Assembly: GCA_947371415.1 (NCBI GenBank) | Contig: CANBPJ010000057.1 | Coordinates: forward strand, 1-10,620 | Source: Burkholderiaceae bacterium | GTDB taxonomy: Bacteria > Pseudomonadota > Gammaproteobacteria > Burkholderiales > Burkholderiaceae | Length of the DNA: 10,620 bases | Direction: 5' to 3' | Part shown: in pieces, positions 1-6,071 of the stretch | Numbering within the stretch: position 1 is the stretch's first letter | Layout: every line of letters starts with the position of its first letter | Made by a program: the position numbers and the translations under genes | The notes under the pieces: generated by a model | The model's database searches: none | Told to the model about the DNA's origin: nothing | The model's input: the letters and a program-made list of their open reading frames with translations, nothing else

Positions 1-594
1 TCTGATGGCAGGAATCTCAAAACCATTCTCCAGCAACCCGTCTTTATGGTTGCTGTGATCGGCGCCTCTTTGGGCTATGGCGTCATGAATCTACTGATGG
101 CTGCTACTCCGCTGGCCATGCAAATCTGCGGTCTACCATTCTCCGATACTGCGCTGGTATTGGAATGGCATGTGATCGGCATGTTCGCGCCCGGATTTTT
201 TACGGGATCACTGATTCAGCGCTTTGGCGCACTCAGGGTCATGGGTGTCGGTGTTGCGCTGAATCTACTTTGTATTTCAATAGCCTTAACTGGCGTCGAC
301 TTTAATCAGTTCCTCATTGCGCTATTTTTATTAGGCGTCGGCTGGAATTTTTTATTCACCGGCTCCACCTCATTGGCAATGACTGCTTATCGACCAGAAG
401 AGCGTGATAAAGCACAGGCAGCAATTAATTTCTTTGTCTTTGGCACCATGGCCTTTACTTCATTTGGATCTGGAGCGCTGATTACTTCGCAAGGCTGGAA
501 TATTCTCAATCTAGGATCATTGCTTCCCGTGGCCGTTACAGCGGGCGCCCTGGTTTGGCTTAGCACTCAGCGAAGAAAATTCTCCACGACTTAA
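1..594 (+). CDS. MFS transporter, C-terminal part (5' end cut by window)
   Basis: The reading frame is open from base 1 and ends at TAA 592-594, giving about 197 residues of a major facilitator superfamily permease. The visible part has five or six hydrophobic segments, with MFS-like phrases such as EWHVIGMFAPGFFTG followed by an RFG loop, and LLGVGWNFLFTG. A cytoplasmic loop carries RPEERDKAQA, typical of the C-terminal half. It is an inner-membrane secondary transporter; the substrate cannot be read from sequence. The first ATG in the window (46) is internal, because the codons before it continue the protein in frame. The stop overlaps that of the convergent DUF6352 gene by 4 bases, leaving no room for a separate terminator. 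Confidence 0.9.
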   Translation, partial: SDGRNLKTILQQPVFMVAVIGASLGYGVMNLLMAATPLAMQICGLPFSDTALVLEWHVIGMFAPGFFTGSLIQRFGALRVMGVGVALNLLCISIALTGVDFNQFLIALFLLGVGWNFLFTGSTSLAMTAYRPEERDKAQAAINFFVFGTMAFTSFGSGALITSQGWNILNLGSLLPVAVTAGALVWLSTQRRKFSTT

Positions 595-1607
595 GACGTC
601 TTGGCCAGCGGTAAATTAAACAAGAGATTTTGTGGCTTGAGCTTTAACTGCTGCTCATCATTCATCGCCATACCCATGTACACGGGCTTACCATGCTGGG
701 CTTGAGTAACGGCAGCCTCATCGATAAAATCTAGACGGAATAAGCAAATGATTTTTTCCAATTCATCTGCCTCTACCGCCACTTTGTTGTAAAGCTGATT
801 CAAGATATCGGTAGCGGCTGCGTCAAGGCCAACATGCCAAGACCATTTTGGATCCGTAATTTGCTGCATTGGAGTAATCCGCACTTGCGCACCTAAAAAA
901 TGCTGTATCCACTTCTCAAGTACACGACAAAAATGATTGATGGGGGGCTGGCCAAAATTGAGCTGGACTGCAAAATCATGATCCTCGTTCTTATCCCAAT
1001 AGAGATCTGCATTCTCCTCATGCAAGACATCCAAATCAATCGAGCGCATTGACATCGACTTACCTTTGAGTAAATCCATGATGTTGCCAGTCTCTCCTGC
1101 CTGCGCATTGCGAGCAACCACCTCATCATCCGCACCCATGACAACCCCATCTTCCAGCACGCTAATTTTTTGAGCCCTAAAGAAGAGCTCACCCATGCGC
1201 GCATCCAAGGGATGGCAATCCTCCCCCAAAATATGTCTGATGAAGATCTGGGCAAGTTGGCAGATAAATAAAGGAGGTACATCTACACCATCCCCCTTAA
1301 ATAGACTCATATAAAAACTTTCTAAAGAGCTGGCAGCCAACAACTTAGCTCGATAGCGAAGCCAAACCTGATAATTCACCTGAATATCTGGATCTGCCAT
1401 GGCGCTAATTTCCTCATCAGCTATCACTGCGCGAGGATTTTCACTTAAACGCTGGTGTAAGGCGCGCTCAACATCGCACGATTCAGGGACGAGATTTAAC
1501 TCCGGGCGTAATAAATAGGTGCGCAGAAATTCATCCGTTACCAGCAATTGGTTATCTGCATCCACAACAAGGGTTTTATAAGCAGAATGGGGCCAGAGGT
1601 TTGTCAT
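591..1607 (-). CDS. DUF6352 family protein, function unknown
   Basis: Encodes 338 residues of an uncharacterised soluble protein that I recognise as DUF6352-like. Support comes from an N-terminal W-x-x-S segment, then LLVTDEFLRTYLLRPEL and PESC (about residues 21-44), a central PPLFICQLAQIFIR stretch, and MGELFFRAQ. No signal peptide or membrane segment is seen, so it is probably cytoplasmic. The frame can be extended to a TTG at 1625. I prefer the ATG at 1607 because the conserved family start matches it and a candidate promoter about 35-60 bases upstream leaves a sensible leader; neither start has a strong ribosome site. Its 3' end overlaps the convergent MFS gene. Biological role unknown. 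Confidence 0.8.
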   Translation of the reverse strand: MTNLWPHSAYKTLVVDADNQLLVTDEFLRTYLLRPELNLVPESCDVERALHQRLSENPRAVIADEEISAMADPDIQVNYQVWLRYRAKLLAASSLESFYMSLFKGDGVDVPPLFICQLAQIFIRHILGEDCHPLDARMGELFFRAQKISVLEDGVVMGADDEVVARNAQAGETGNIMDLLKGKSMSMRSIDLDVLHEENADLYWDKNEDHDFAVQLNFGQPPINHFCRVLEKWIQHFLGAQVRITPMQQITDPKWSWHVGLDAAATDILNQLYNKVAVEADELEKIICLFRLDFIDEAAVTQAQHGKPVYMGMAMNDEQQLKLKPQNLLFNLPLAKTS

Positions 1608-1640
1608 GTCGGTTTGCTCAAACAAAAAGATAAGGCTCAG

Positions 1641-1668
1641 AATATACTAGCCCTTCAATTTAAGCCAA
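1641..1668 (-). promoter_or_regulatory. Candidate sigma70 promoter for the DUF6352 gene
   Basis: On the minus strand TTGGCT (1668-1663) is followed after 16 bases by TATATT (1646-1641). The predicted transcript would start near 1634, giving a leader of about 27 bases to the ATG at 1607. The overlapping plus-strand TATACT (1643-1648) could serve the divergent FKBP gene, but I see no good -35 for it at 16-18 bases. Assignment is by consensus match only. Confidence 0.4.
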
Positions 1669-1682
1669 AGAGGAAGATAAAC

Positions 1683-2030
1683 GTGAGCGAACTCAAAAAA
1701 ATAGATACCGTTGTAGGTGATGGCAAAGAAGCTGCTGCTGGCAACCATGTGGATGTCCATTACACAGGCTGGTTATATGACGAAAAAGCGCCAGATCAAA
1801 AGGGCCAGAAATTTGATAGCTCGCTTGACCGCGGCCAACTGTTTAGCTTTCCTTTGGGCGCCGGTCATGTCATTAAGGGCTGGGATCAAGGCGTTCAAGG
1901 CATGAAGATTGGTGGCAAACGCACCCTCATCATCCCATCTGAAATGGGCTATGGCGCACGTGGTGCCGGTGGTGTAATCCCCCCAAATGCAACATTAGTA
2001 TTCGATGTGGAGTTACACGGAGTCAATTAA
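1683..2030 (+). CDS. FKBP-type peptidyl-prolyl cis-trans isomerase
   Basis: Encodes 115 residues forming essentially one FKBP domain, an enzyme that isomerises Xaa-Pro bonds during protein folding. The active-site residues of the family are present: Tyr27, Phe44-Asp45 (in KFDSS), Phe54, Val63-Ile64 (in GHVIKGW), Trp67, Tyr90 (in GYGARG), Ile99 (in GVIPPNA) and Phe107. There is no signal peptide, so it should be cytosolic. The frame is open upstream to an ATG at 1548, but that reading would run through the promoter region. The GTG at 1683 is chosen because AGAGGAAG lies at 1669-1676, about 6 bases before it, and because it gives the usual compact family length. A strong hairpin terminator follows. 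Divergent from the DUF6352 gene. Confidence 0.95.
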   Translation: MSELKKIDTVVGDGKEAAAGNHVDVHYTGWLYDEKAPDQKGQKFDSSLDRGQLFSFPLGAGHVIKGWDQGVQGMKIGGKRTLIIPSEMGYGARGAGGVIPPNATLVFDVELHGVN

Positions 2031-2057
2031 TTCAGCAGATACCGACTCTCAAAAAGC

Positions 2058-2091
2058 ATAAAGGCCACTCAATGAGTGGCCTTTATTTTTT
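2058..2091 (+). terminator. Rho-independent terminator after the FKBP gene
   Basis: A perfect 13-bp stem (2058-2070 with 2074-2086) encloses a 3-base loop and runs into TTTTTT at 2086-2091. It starts 27 bases after the FKBP stop and precedes the end of the convergent lytic transglycosylase gene at 2111. On the other strand the T-run lies two bases beyond the stem (A-run 2051-2055), so it may also work for that gene, less efficiently. Confidence 0.93.
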
Positions 2092-2110
2092 CATTCGGTA
2101 ATGAAAAAAA

Positions 2111-3094
2111 TTAAGAACGCAAATCTTTACCGTTCAACGTGAGCTTACTTGGGGTTGTCGGCTGACACAAACCAATTAAACGATTTCTTTCTGCCATGAC
2201 CTTATCCGTGTAACCGCCGTCGTTCTCCGCATTCGCAGCGCCAACATAGTATTTCAAGCCATTGCGCAATGAACCGGTAGTGGCAATCAAATACTTCAAG
2301 ATATAGGCGCCCACCCGAATATTGACTTCAGGCTTAACTGCATCTGTTGCACCACCGTACAAGGCGTACTTGTCTTTATGAATGGATGTCATCACTTGCA
2401 TCAAACCTTCTGCACCCGCCTCACTCTTGGTGAGCGGATTGAAGTTTGACTCCACCGAGATCACAGCGAGCAAGAGCACGGGATCAATGTTGACTTCTTT
2501 TGCGATCAACACGGTATTGGAGACATACTCCTCAATCTTGGCGCGATCTAGCTTGTACTTTTTCTCAAAGAAGTCGGCAACTGCCCGTTGATTCTGGATT
2601 GACACCATCAACCTTGAATCTAAAGCCTGAGGGTCAATTTTTGAGCTTGGGATGCGATCGGACAAATGCGAAATTGGCTTTACCTGCGCCTGCGCAACTG
2701 AGGGCATCAAGAGGGCGACTGTTTGGCGCTTAGCGCTCATTAAGCCGTTACCAGTGGTGGCCGAAGCCTTGCCGTAGATCACCTGAGTAATTTCTTTGTC
2801 AGCAAGCGCTCTAGGAGGCTCTTCTTGATACTGATCGAGCATGCCGAAACCGTTTTGCCAAACCATGTGCCGGGCTTCATCCGGAACTAAGATGCGGGCC
2901 AAATCAAATGGGCCTGCTTGCGTGCCATTGCCTGATAGCCAGAGTCCCACGATCATGAACACAGTCACGATCAACAAACCATTCATCACCCGATACACCG
3001 GCGAAAGAGCGTGAGCTAACAAGGCTTGAGCGCTCGCCATTGCTGGCTGCACTAGTTGCAAGTTACGCGAATTGGTAGAAAAGCATTTAATCAT
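2111..3094 (-). CDS. Membrane-anchored lytic transglycosylase (SLT domain)
   Basis: Encodes 327 residues. One hydrophobic segment at about 37-53 probably anchors the protein in the inner membrane with the rest in the periplasm. After a low-complexity linker of over 100 residues comes an SLT-type (GH23-like) domain at about 185-310. It shows LLLAVISVESNFNP with the predicted catalytic Glu215 in the ES motif, AEGLMQVM (228-235), VNIRVGAYILKYL and YYVGAAN (282-288). Such enzymes cleave the MurNAc-GlcNAc bond of peptidoglycan, leaving a 1,6-anhydro product. The ATG at 3094 lacks a clear ribosome site; an internal ATG at 3040 is an alternative, still upstream of the membrane segment. A good promoter lies about 75-100 bases upstream. 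Physiological role (wall remodelling or assembly of an envelope machine) is open. Confidence 0.88.
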   Translation of the reverse strand: MIKCFSTNSRNLQLVQPAMASAQALLAHALSPVYRVMNGLLIVTVFMIVGLWLSGNGTQAGPFDLARILVPDEARHMVWQNGFGMLDQYQEEPPRALADKEITQVIYGKASATTGNGLMSAKRQTVALLMPSVAQAQVKPISHLSDRIPSSKIDPQALDSRLMVSIQNQRAVADFFEKKYKLDRAKIEEYVSNTVLIAKEVNIDPVLLLAVISVESNFNPLTKSEAGAEGLMQVMTSIHKDKYALYGGATDAVKPEVNIRVGAYILKYLIATTGSLRNGLKYYVGAANAENDGGYTDKVMAERNRLIGLCQPTTPSKLTLNGKDLRS

Positions 3095-3167
3095 TCATAG
3101 TCTTGCAGTACTTGAAAAACCAAGCTTCTGATTTATGTTGCACTGCAATAAGTAAAAAACATGAGTC

Positions 3168-3196
3168 ATCCTAAGAAGGTTCTTATATCAAGTCAA
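3168..3196 (-). promoter_or_regulatory. Sigma70-type promoter of the lytic transglycosylase gene
   Basis: On the minus strand TTGACT (3196-3191) is separated by exactly 17 bases from TAGGAT (3173-3168). Transcription would begin near 3161 and give a leader of roughly 65-70 bases before the ATG at 3094. The spacer contains a perfect inverted repeat listed separately. Confidence 0.6.
3172..3185. promoter_or_regulatory. Perfect inverted repeat inside the promoter spacer (possible operator)
   Basis: TAAGAAGGTTCTTA consists of 6-bp arms around GG and lies between the -35 and -10 of the predicted transglycosylase promoter, overlapping the edge of the -10. A dimeric repressor or MerR-like activator could bind here, but no regulator is identified. 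A short AT-rich dyad of this size can arise by chance. Confidence 0.3.
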
Positions 3197-3529
3197 GAAT
3201 AAAGAAAGCCATTTCCATAACTTATAGATCTTGAAATAAGCAGGATCCCTATGAGCGCCCTCAATTTTTATATTTAATCCTTTATTTTCAATAACTTAAA
3301 GAAGTTAGTGGGGACTTATTTCATATAATAAAAAAGGGGTGAAAAAAGGACTTTTTTACAAATTTGTGACTCAAAAAGAATGGGGGAAGCCATATATCTA
3401 GTATTGAGTTCAGCTTATTTTTCTACCCGTAGTGTTGCTAGAACACTTGAACTATCCTGAGATTTCTTCACATTAAGATCAAGAAAATAGAAGCGTACCC
3501 ACCCTCGCTACGACTGATTACACTCCTAG

Positions 3530-4552
3530 ATGATGAAATGGCTTAGCAAATTCCTCCTATTAATAGCGCTTGGAGCGCCACTCAGTGCCTCCGCACTCTT
3601 TGATCAATGCAGGGATCTATTTCCAGCCCAGCAAATCCCCAGCACACCTCAAGCGGGGCGCGACCTTTGCTTTGATGATTTCGCCATCTACTACTCACCC
3701 CTAGATAAAAAGCCTATCTATACCGTTGAGAAGTTAAATGGGGAGCAGCTACAAGCGCCCCACCCCCGTCGCACCAATCAGTTTTATGAAGAGGCTAGAC
3801 TCCCCTTCACTGAAAGAGCCTTGCTATCGGACTACCGCGGAAGTGGCTATGACCGTGGGCATAACGTTCCCGCTGGGGATATGACTCAGGAAAGGGGTAT
3901 GGCTCAATCCTTCTCCTTGGCCAATATGATGCCGCAGGCTAGGCAGAACAATCAGGGCATCTGGGCCAAGCGGGTTGAAGAGCCTACAAGGATGTACATC
4001 AAACGTGCCCAGGGCGATATTTATGTCTTCACAGGATCTGTTGGCCAGGCGGGCAGCATCGGTAAAAGCAAGGTCACCATTCCAAGTCATTTATACAAGC
4101 TGGTCTATGACCCCGCCAAAAAGTCGGCTTGGGCCTATTGGGTTGAGAACACCGATGAAGCTGAAGTGAGTGCGCCCATATCCTACGCGGAGCTGGTACA
4201 GAAAACAGGTATCGACTTTTATCTACCAATAGATGCCATTAAAAACAAATCTAGCAAGGGATCTGAGAAGGCCCCATCTGATGCTAAGCAGTTAGTAGGC
4301 GCTTGGTATCCCGTCTTTTTTGATCAGTACTCGGCAGAAAAGGTGGCTGCGATTGTTTCTAATATCAAAGCTGGAAAGGTTGCCAGCGTGCAAATTCAAT
4401 ATGACCACAATGCGGAATTAGCTCAAAAGTTATTTCACGAGATTCAGATACAAGGCCCGGTAACAGTCACCCTTTCTCAAAGCAGCCCACCGGATTCTCC
4501 AGCTGTAAGCTATGAACGCAATCGCGTCACAGCAATAGTACGCCCTAAGTAA
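3530..4552 (+). CDS. Secreted DNA/RNA non-specific endonuclease (DRGH family) with C-terminal extension
   Basis: Encodes 340 residues. A Sec signal peptide is clear: positive start, hydrophobic core and an SASA cleavage site near residue 22, so it is periplasmic or exported. The Serratia-nuclease/NUC1-type domain (about 50-225) carries DRGH at 108-111, with His111 as the general base. ANMMPQARQNNQG (131-143) follows, where Asn141 matches the metal-ligand asparagine of Serratia nuclease. It should cleave single- and double-stranded DNA and RNA using a divalent metal. About 90 residues after the domain (from about 250) form an alternating helix/strand extension I do not recognise. The start could be either of two adjacent ATG codons (3530 or 3533), without a clear ribosome site. 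Likely uses: nucleotide scavenging or clearing of extracellular DNA. The gene ends 4 bases before the convergent DUF3820 gene. Confidence 0.9.
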   Translation: MMKWLSKFLLLIALGAPLSASALFDQCRDLFPAQQIPSTPQAGRDLCFDDFAIYYSPLDKKPIYTVEKLNGEQLQAPHPRRTNQFYEEARLPFTERALLSDYRGSGYDRGHNVPAGDMTQERGMAQSFSLANMMPQARQNNQGIWAKRVEEPTRMYIKRAQGDIYVFTGSVGQAGSIGKSKVTIPSHLYKLVYDPAKKSAWAYWVENTDEAEVSAPISYAELVQKTGIDFYLPIDAIKNKSSKGSEKAPSDAKQLVGAWYPVFFDQYSAEKVAAIVSNIKAGKVASVQIQYDHNAELAQKLFHEIQIQGPVTVTLSQSSPPDSPAVSYERNRVTAIVRPK

Positions 4553-4556
4553 GCAC

Positions 4557-4805
4557 TCAATACTCGCGAGTGCGAGCGGCAATCCCATGTGCCCGCTGAA
4601 TGGGCGCCAACAATCCTCGTAAACCATTGTGATCCAGGGTGTGCATTAACTCTAGCAACTGTCCGAGCTCGCTCTTCGGAAATCCTTCCCGAGCAAACCA
4701 CGCTAAATAATTACCAGGCAGGTCAGCCAACGCGCGGCCGGCATGCTTGCCAAAGGGCATCTTCATTGTGACGAGTTTCTCAAGGGCTTCTGAATCCATA
4801 GGCAT
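4557..4805 (-). CDS. DUF3820 family small protein
   Basis: Encodes 82 residues matching the DUF3820 signature: MPFGKHAGRALADLP at 16-30, then YLAWF (33-37), GFP and LGQLLELM. The family is small, soluble and of uncertain function; I do not infer a reaction. The ATG at 4805 is the longest start and MDSEAL at 4799 is the alternative. A promoter-like pair on this strand puts its -10 only 2 bases before 4805, which would favour 4799 and an almost leaderless transcript. The gene faces away from the Fur-box operon and shares its control region. It converges on the nuclease gene with a 4-base gap and no recognisable terminator. Confidence 0.85.
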   Translation of the reverse strand: MPMDSEALEKLVTMKMPFGKHAGRALADLPGNYLAWFAREGFPKSELGQLLELMHTLDHNGLRGLLAPIQRAHGIAARTREY

Positions 4806-4807
4806 TG

Positions 4808-4837
4808 ATCTTACAAGCTAAGTGGTCATTCTCTCAA
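4808..4837 (-). promoter_or_regulatory. Candidate promoter for the DUF3820 gene
   Basis: On the minus strand TTGAGA (4837-4832) is followed after 18 bases by TAAGAT (4813-4808). The -35 lies back to back with the plus-strand TTGAGA (4838-4843), together forming the 12-bp palindrome TCTCAATTGAGA. The predicted start near 4801 implies a very short leader or none before an ATG at 4799. The geometry is suggestive but unproven. Confidence 0.35.
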
Positions 4838-4866
4838 TTGAGAATTATTCTCATTTACTGTATATT
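4838..4866 (+). promoter_or_regulatory. Sigma70-type promoter of the iron-regulated operon
   Basis: TTGAGA (4838-4843) and TATATT (4861-4866) are separated by exactly 17 bases, each close to consensus. Transcription should start around 4873, about 38 bases before the first gene. One Fur-box-like palindrome covers the -35 and spacer, and a second begins at the last base of the -10, so repressor binding would block polymerase directly. Confidence 0.75.
4839..4853. promoter_or_regulatory. Fur box 1
   Basis: TGAGAATTATTCTCA is a perfect 7-1-7 dyad. It matches the Fur core TGATAATNATTATCA at 12 of 14 non-central positions. It overlaps the -35 of the operon promoter. Fur with ferrous iron normally represses from such sites, so the operon should be on during iron limitation. 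Confidence 0.8.
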
Positions 4867-4880
4867 GCGAATGATTCTCA
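4866..4880. promoter_or_regulatory. Fur box 2
   Basis: TGCGAATGATTCTCA is an imperfect 7-1-7 dyad matching the Fur core at 11 of 14 non-central positions. It starts at the last base of the -10 and covers the expected transcription start. Its centre lies 27 bases from that of box 1, compatible with two dimers. Confidence 0.68.
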
Positions 4881-4910
4881 ATTACTTTTATCAACCAGCC
4901 CTATATCAAC

Positions 4911-5825
4911 ATGAAAATGACCATCAAACGAATAGCCCTATTTGCCGTCTTGTTAGCTACAGCTCTCCACTTCTCATTTGCAAATGCAGGTGAAGGTGCC
5001 TTTGGTTGGATTTACACCCTTGACCTACAACCCAAAGGGAAGCTGGAATTCGAGCAACGCCTACAACTCAATAAACAGCAAGCTGCCGGAACCTACGATG
5101 CTTGGACTGCTAGAACAGAACTTGAATACGGCCTTACCAACGATTTACAAATTGCCGGCTATATCAACTCCTACTACACCAACGCAAATCAGAATTACAC
5201 CAATCCCGAGGCATGCGGTGACAGTTCAAGCTGCACTGGCGGTTATGGAGTGCCATCAAGCCATGATCCTGCAGCACCATACAGAAAGAGTGGAATTGAG
5301 GGCGGATCATTAGAGGCCATATATCGAATCACCAACCCAGTCACCTCTCCAGTCGGTGTTGGCCTCTATCTAGAGCCTACGATTGGTAAAAATAAGAATG
5401 AGATAGAAGCCCGATTGTTGCTTCAGTCCAACTTCATTGACGATAAGTTAGTTCTAGCGGGTAATGTAGTCGTTGCAAATGAACGTTTGAAATTTATTGA
5501 GAACGGTAATGTTCCTGAATCGATGCTGGATTTTCTAGTAGGGGCTAGCTATCGTTTTGCACCTAAATGGTCTGCTGGTGTAGAGGCCCGGTTTCACAAT
5601 GACTACTCAGAACTTAATTTACGCAACCAAGTACAACGCGCAACCTTTGTTGGGCCCAATATGCACTATGCCGCAAAAGACTGGTGGGTCACTGGCGCGT
5701 GGCGCTATCAACTCAAAGGTGGCAGCTGTATGGGTGGTGGCGAAGCTGAGTGCTCCAATGCCCGCGTTTGGGATAGTCACTCTGTAAATGAATTCATCGT
5801 CAAAGTTGGATTCCCACTGAACTAA
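4911..5825 (+). CDS. Predicted outer-membrane beta-barrel protein (probable DUF6662)
   Basis: Encodes 304 residues. The signal peptide ends at ANA, giving a mature start at Gly27 (GEGAFGWIYTLD). The mature protein has many alternating strands rich in aromatic and Gly residues, phrases such as TELEYGLTNDLQIAGYINSYY and VGASYRFAPKWSAGVEARF, and a final strand ending VKVGFPLN, as expected of an outer-membrane barrel. I recall this pattern as DUF6662; the number is from memory. Four cysteines (102, 108, 273, 281) sit in loop-like segments and could form disulfides. It is the first gene behind the Fur-box promoter, so it is probably made under iron limitation. There is no TonB plug domain and it is too short for a TonB receptor. 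Substrate unknown. ATG 4911 gives the best signal peptide; the ATG at 4917 is possible. Confidence 0.82.
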   Translation: MKMTIKRIALFAVLLATALHFSFANAGEGAFGWIYTLDLQPKGKLEFEQRLQLNKQQAAGTYDAWTARTELEYGLTNDLQIAGYINSYYTNANQNYTNPEACGDSSSCTGGYGVPSSHDPAAPYRKSGIEGGSLEAIYRITNPVTSPVGVGLYLEPTIGKNKNEIEARLLLQSNFIDDKLVLAGNVVVANERLKFIENGNVPESMLDFLVGASYRFAPKWSAGVEARFHNDYSELNLRNQVQRATFVGPNMHYAAKDWWVTGAWRYQLKGGSCMGGGEAECSNARVWDSHSVNEFIVKVGFPLN

Positions 5826-5859
5826 ACCATCTTCTCGCGAAATTAACCAAGGGGCAATT

Positions 5860-6039
5860 ATGGAAACTCAAAATTTATTAATGGCAGCATTAATACACCT
5901 GATTCAATTTCAATCATCCCATTGCGCAACCGCGAGAGAAAGGGCTTTAATGATGTTCGAAGCCCTATCAAATCTTCAAGATAGCAATTCCGAGATTGAA
6001 GATCTATGCCTTCAAGCAAATGAACTGCTTGCTACTTAA
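5860..6039 (+). CDS. Small 59-residue protein in the Fur-box operon, unrecognised
   Basis: A 59-codon frame starts at ATG 5860 with a good ribosome site AAGGGG (5849-5854) 5 bases upstream and ends at TAA 6037-6039. It fills the gap between the barrel gene and the FMN-binding protein gene, all on the same strand. The product begins METQNLLMAALIHLI and continues as a mostly alpha-helical chain, acidic in its second half, with Cys22 and Cys50 and no signal peptide or convincing membrane helix. The central ATARERALMMFEAL and SEIEDLCLQANELL segments look like paired amphipathic helices. I do not recognise a family. Position and ribosome site support it as real; a role as a cytosolic regulator or assembly helper would be guesswork. 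Confidence 0.68.
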   Translation: METQNLLMAALIHLIQFQSSHCATARERALMMFEALSNLQDSNSEIEDLCLQANELLAT

Positions 6040-6071
6040 ATAAATATTACCAACGAAAACTACTACCCATC

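Larger units (their letters stand above)
3095..3529. other. Non-coding region of about 435 bases
   Basis: No credible gene is seen on either strand. Besides the transglycosylase promoter, it holds an isolated TATAAT (3324-3329) without a good -35. It also holds an A/T-rich stretch around 3330-3360 and an inverted repeat AGTGTT-N5-AACACT (3431-3447). That repeat partly overlaps a weak promoter-like pair for the nuclease gene, TTGAAC (3447-3452) and CATTAA (3471-3476). A 20-codon GTG frame beginning near 3340 was not judged a gene. The unusual length for this compact region suggests regulation of the nuclease or an unrecognised small RNA, but nothing proves it. Confidence 0.5.

Noticed and set aside
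893..1282. 129-codon minus-strand frame inside the DUF6352 gene
   Set aside because: Out-of-frame shadow with Trp/Cys/Arg-rich composition unlike a real protein.
1548..1682. Extended N-terminus of the FKBP protein from ATG 1548
   Set aside because: It would overlap the start of the divergent DUF6352 gene and the promoter region, and a well-spaced ribosome site marks GTG 1683.
3341..3357. AAAAAAG-GA-CTTTTTT self-complementary stretch
   Set aside because: Loop of 2 bases is too small and the stem is nearly all A-T; not a credible terminator or RNA structure.
3340..3402. 20-codon GTG frame after an A/G-rich run in the long gap
   Set aside because: Too short, low-complexity start, no conserved feature visible; the purine-rich stretch before it is part of a generally A-rich region.
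3824..4090. Minus-strand open frame inside the nuclease gene
   Set aside because: Shadow of the plus-strand nuclease reading frame, which has clear catalytic motifs; no ribosome site or family features.
4553..4573. GCACTC/GAGTGC hairpin with ACTCGCGAGT palindrome between the convergent nuclease and DUF3820 genes
   Set aside because: Only a 6-bp stem with a 9-base loop, no T-run on either strand, and mostly inside DUF3820 coding sequence.
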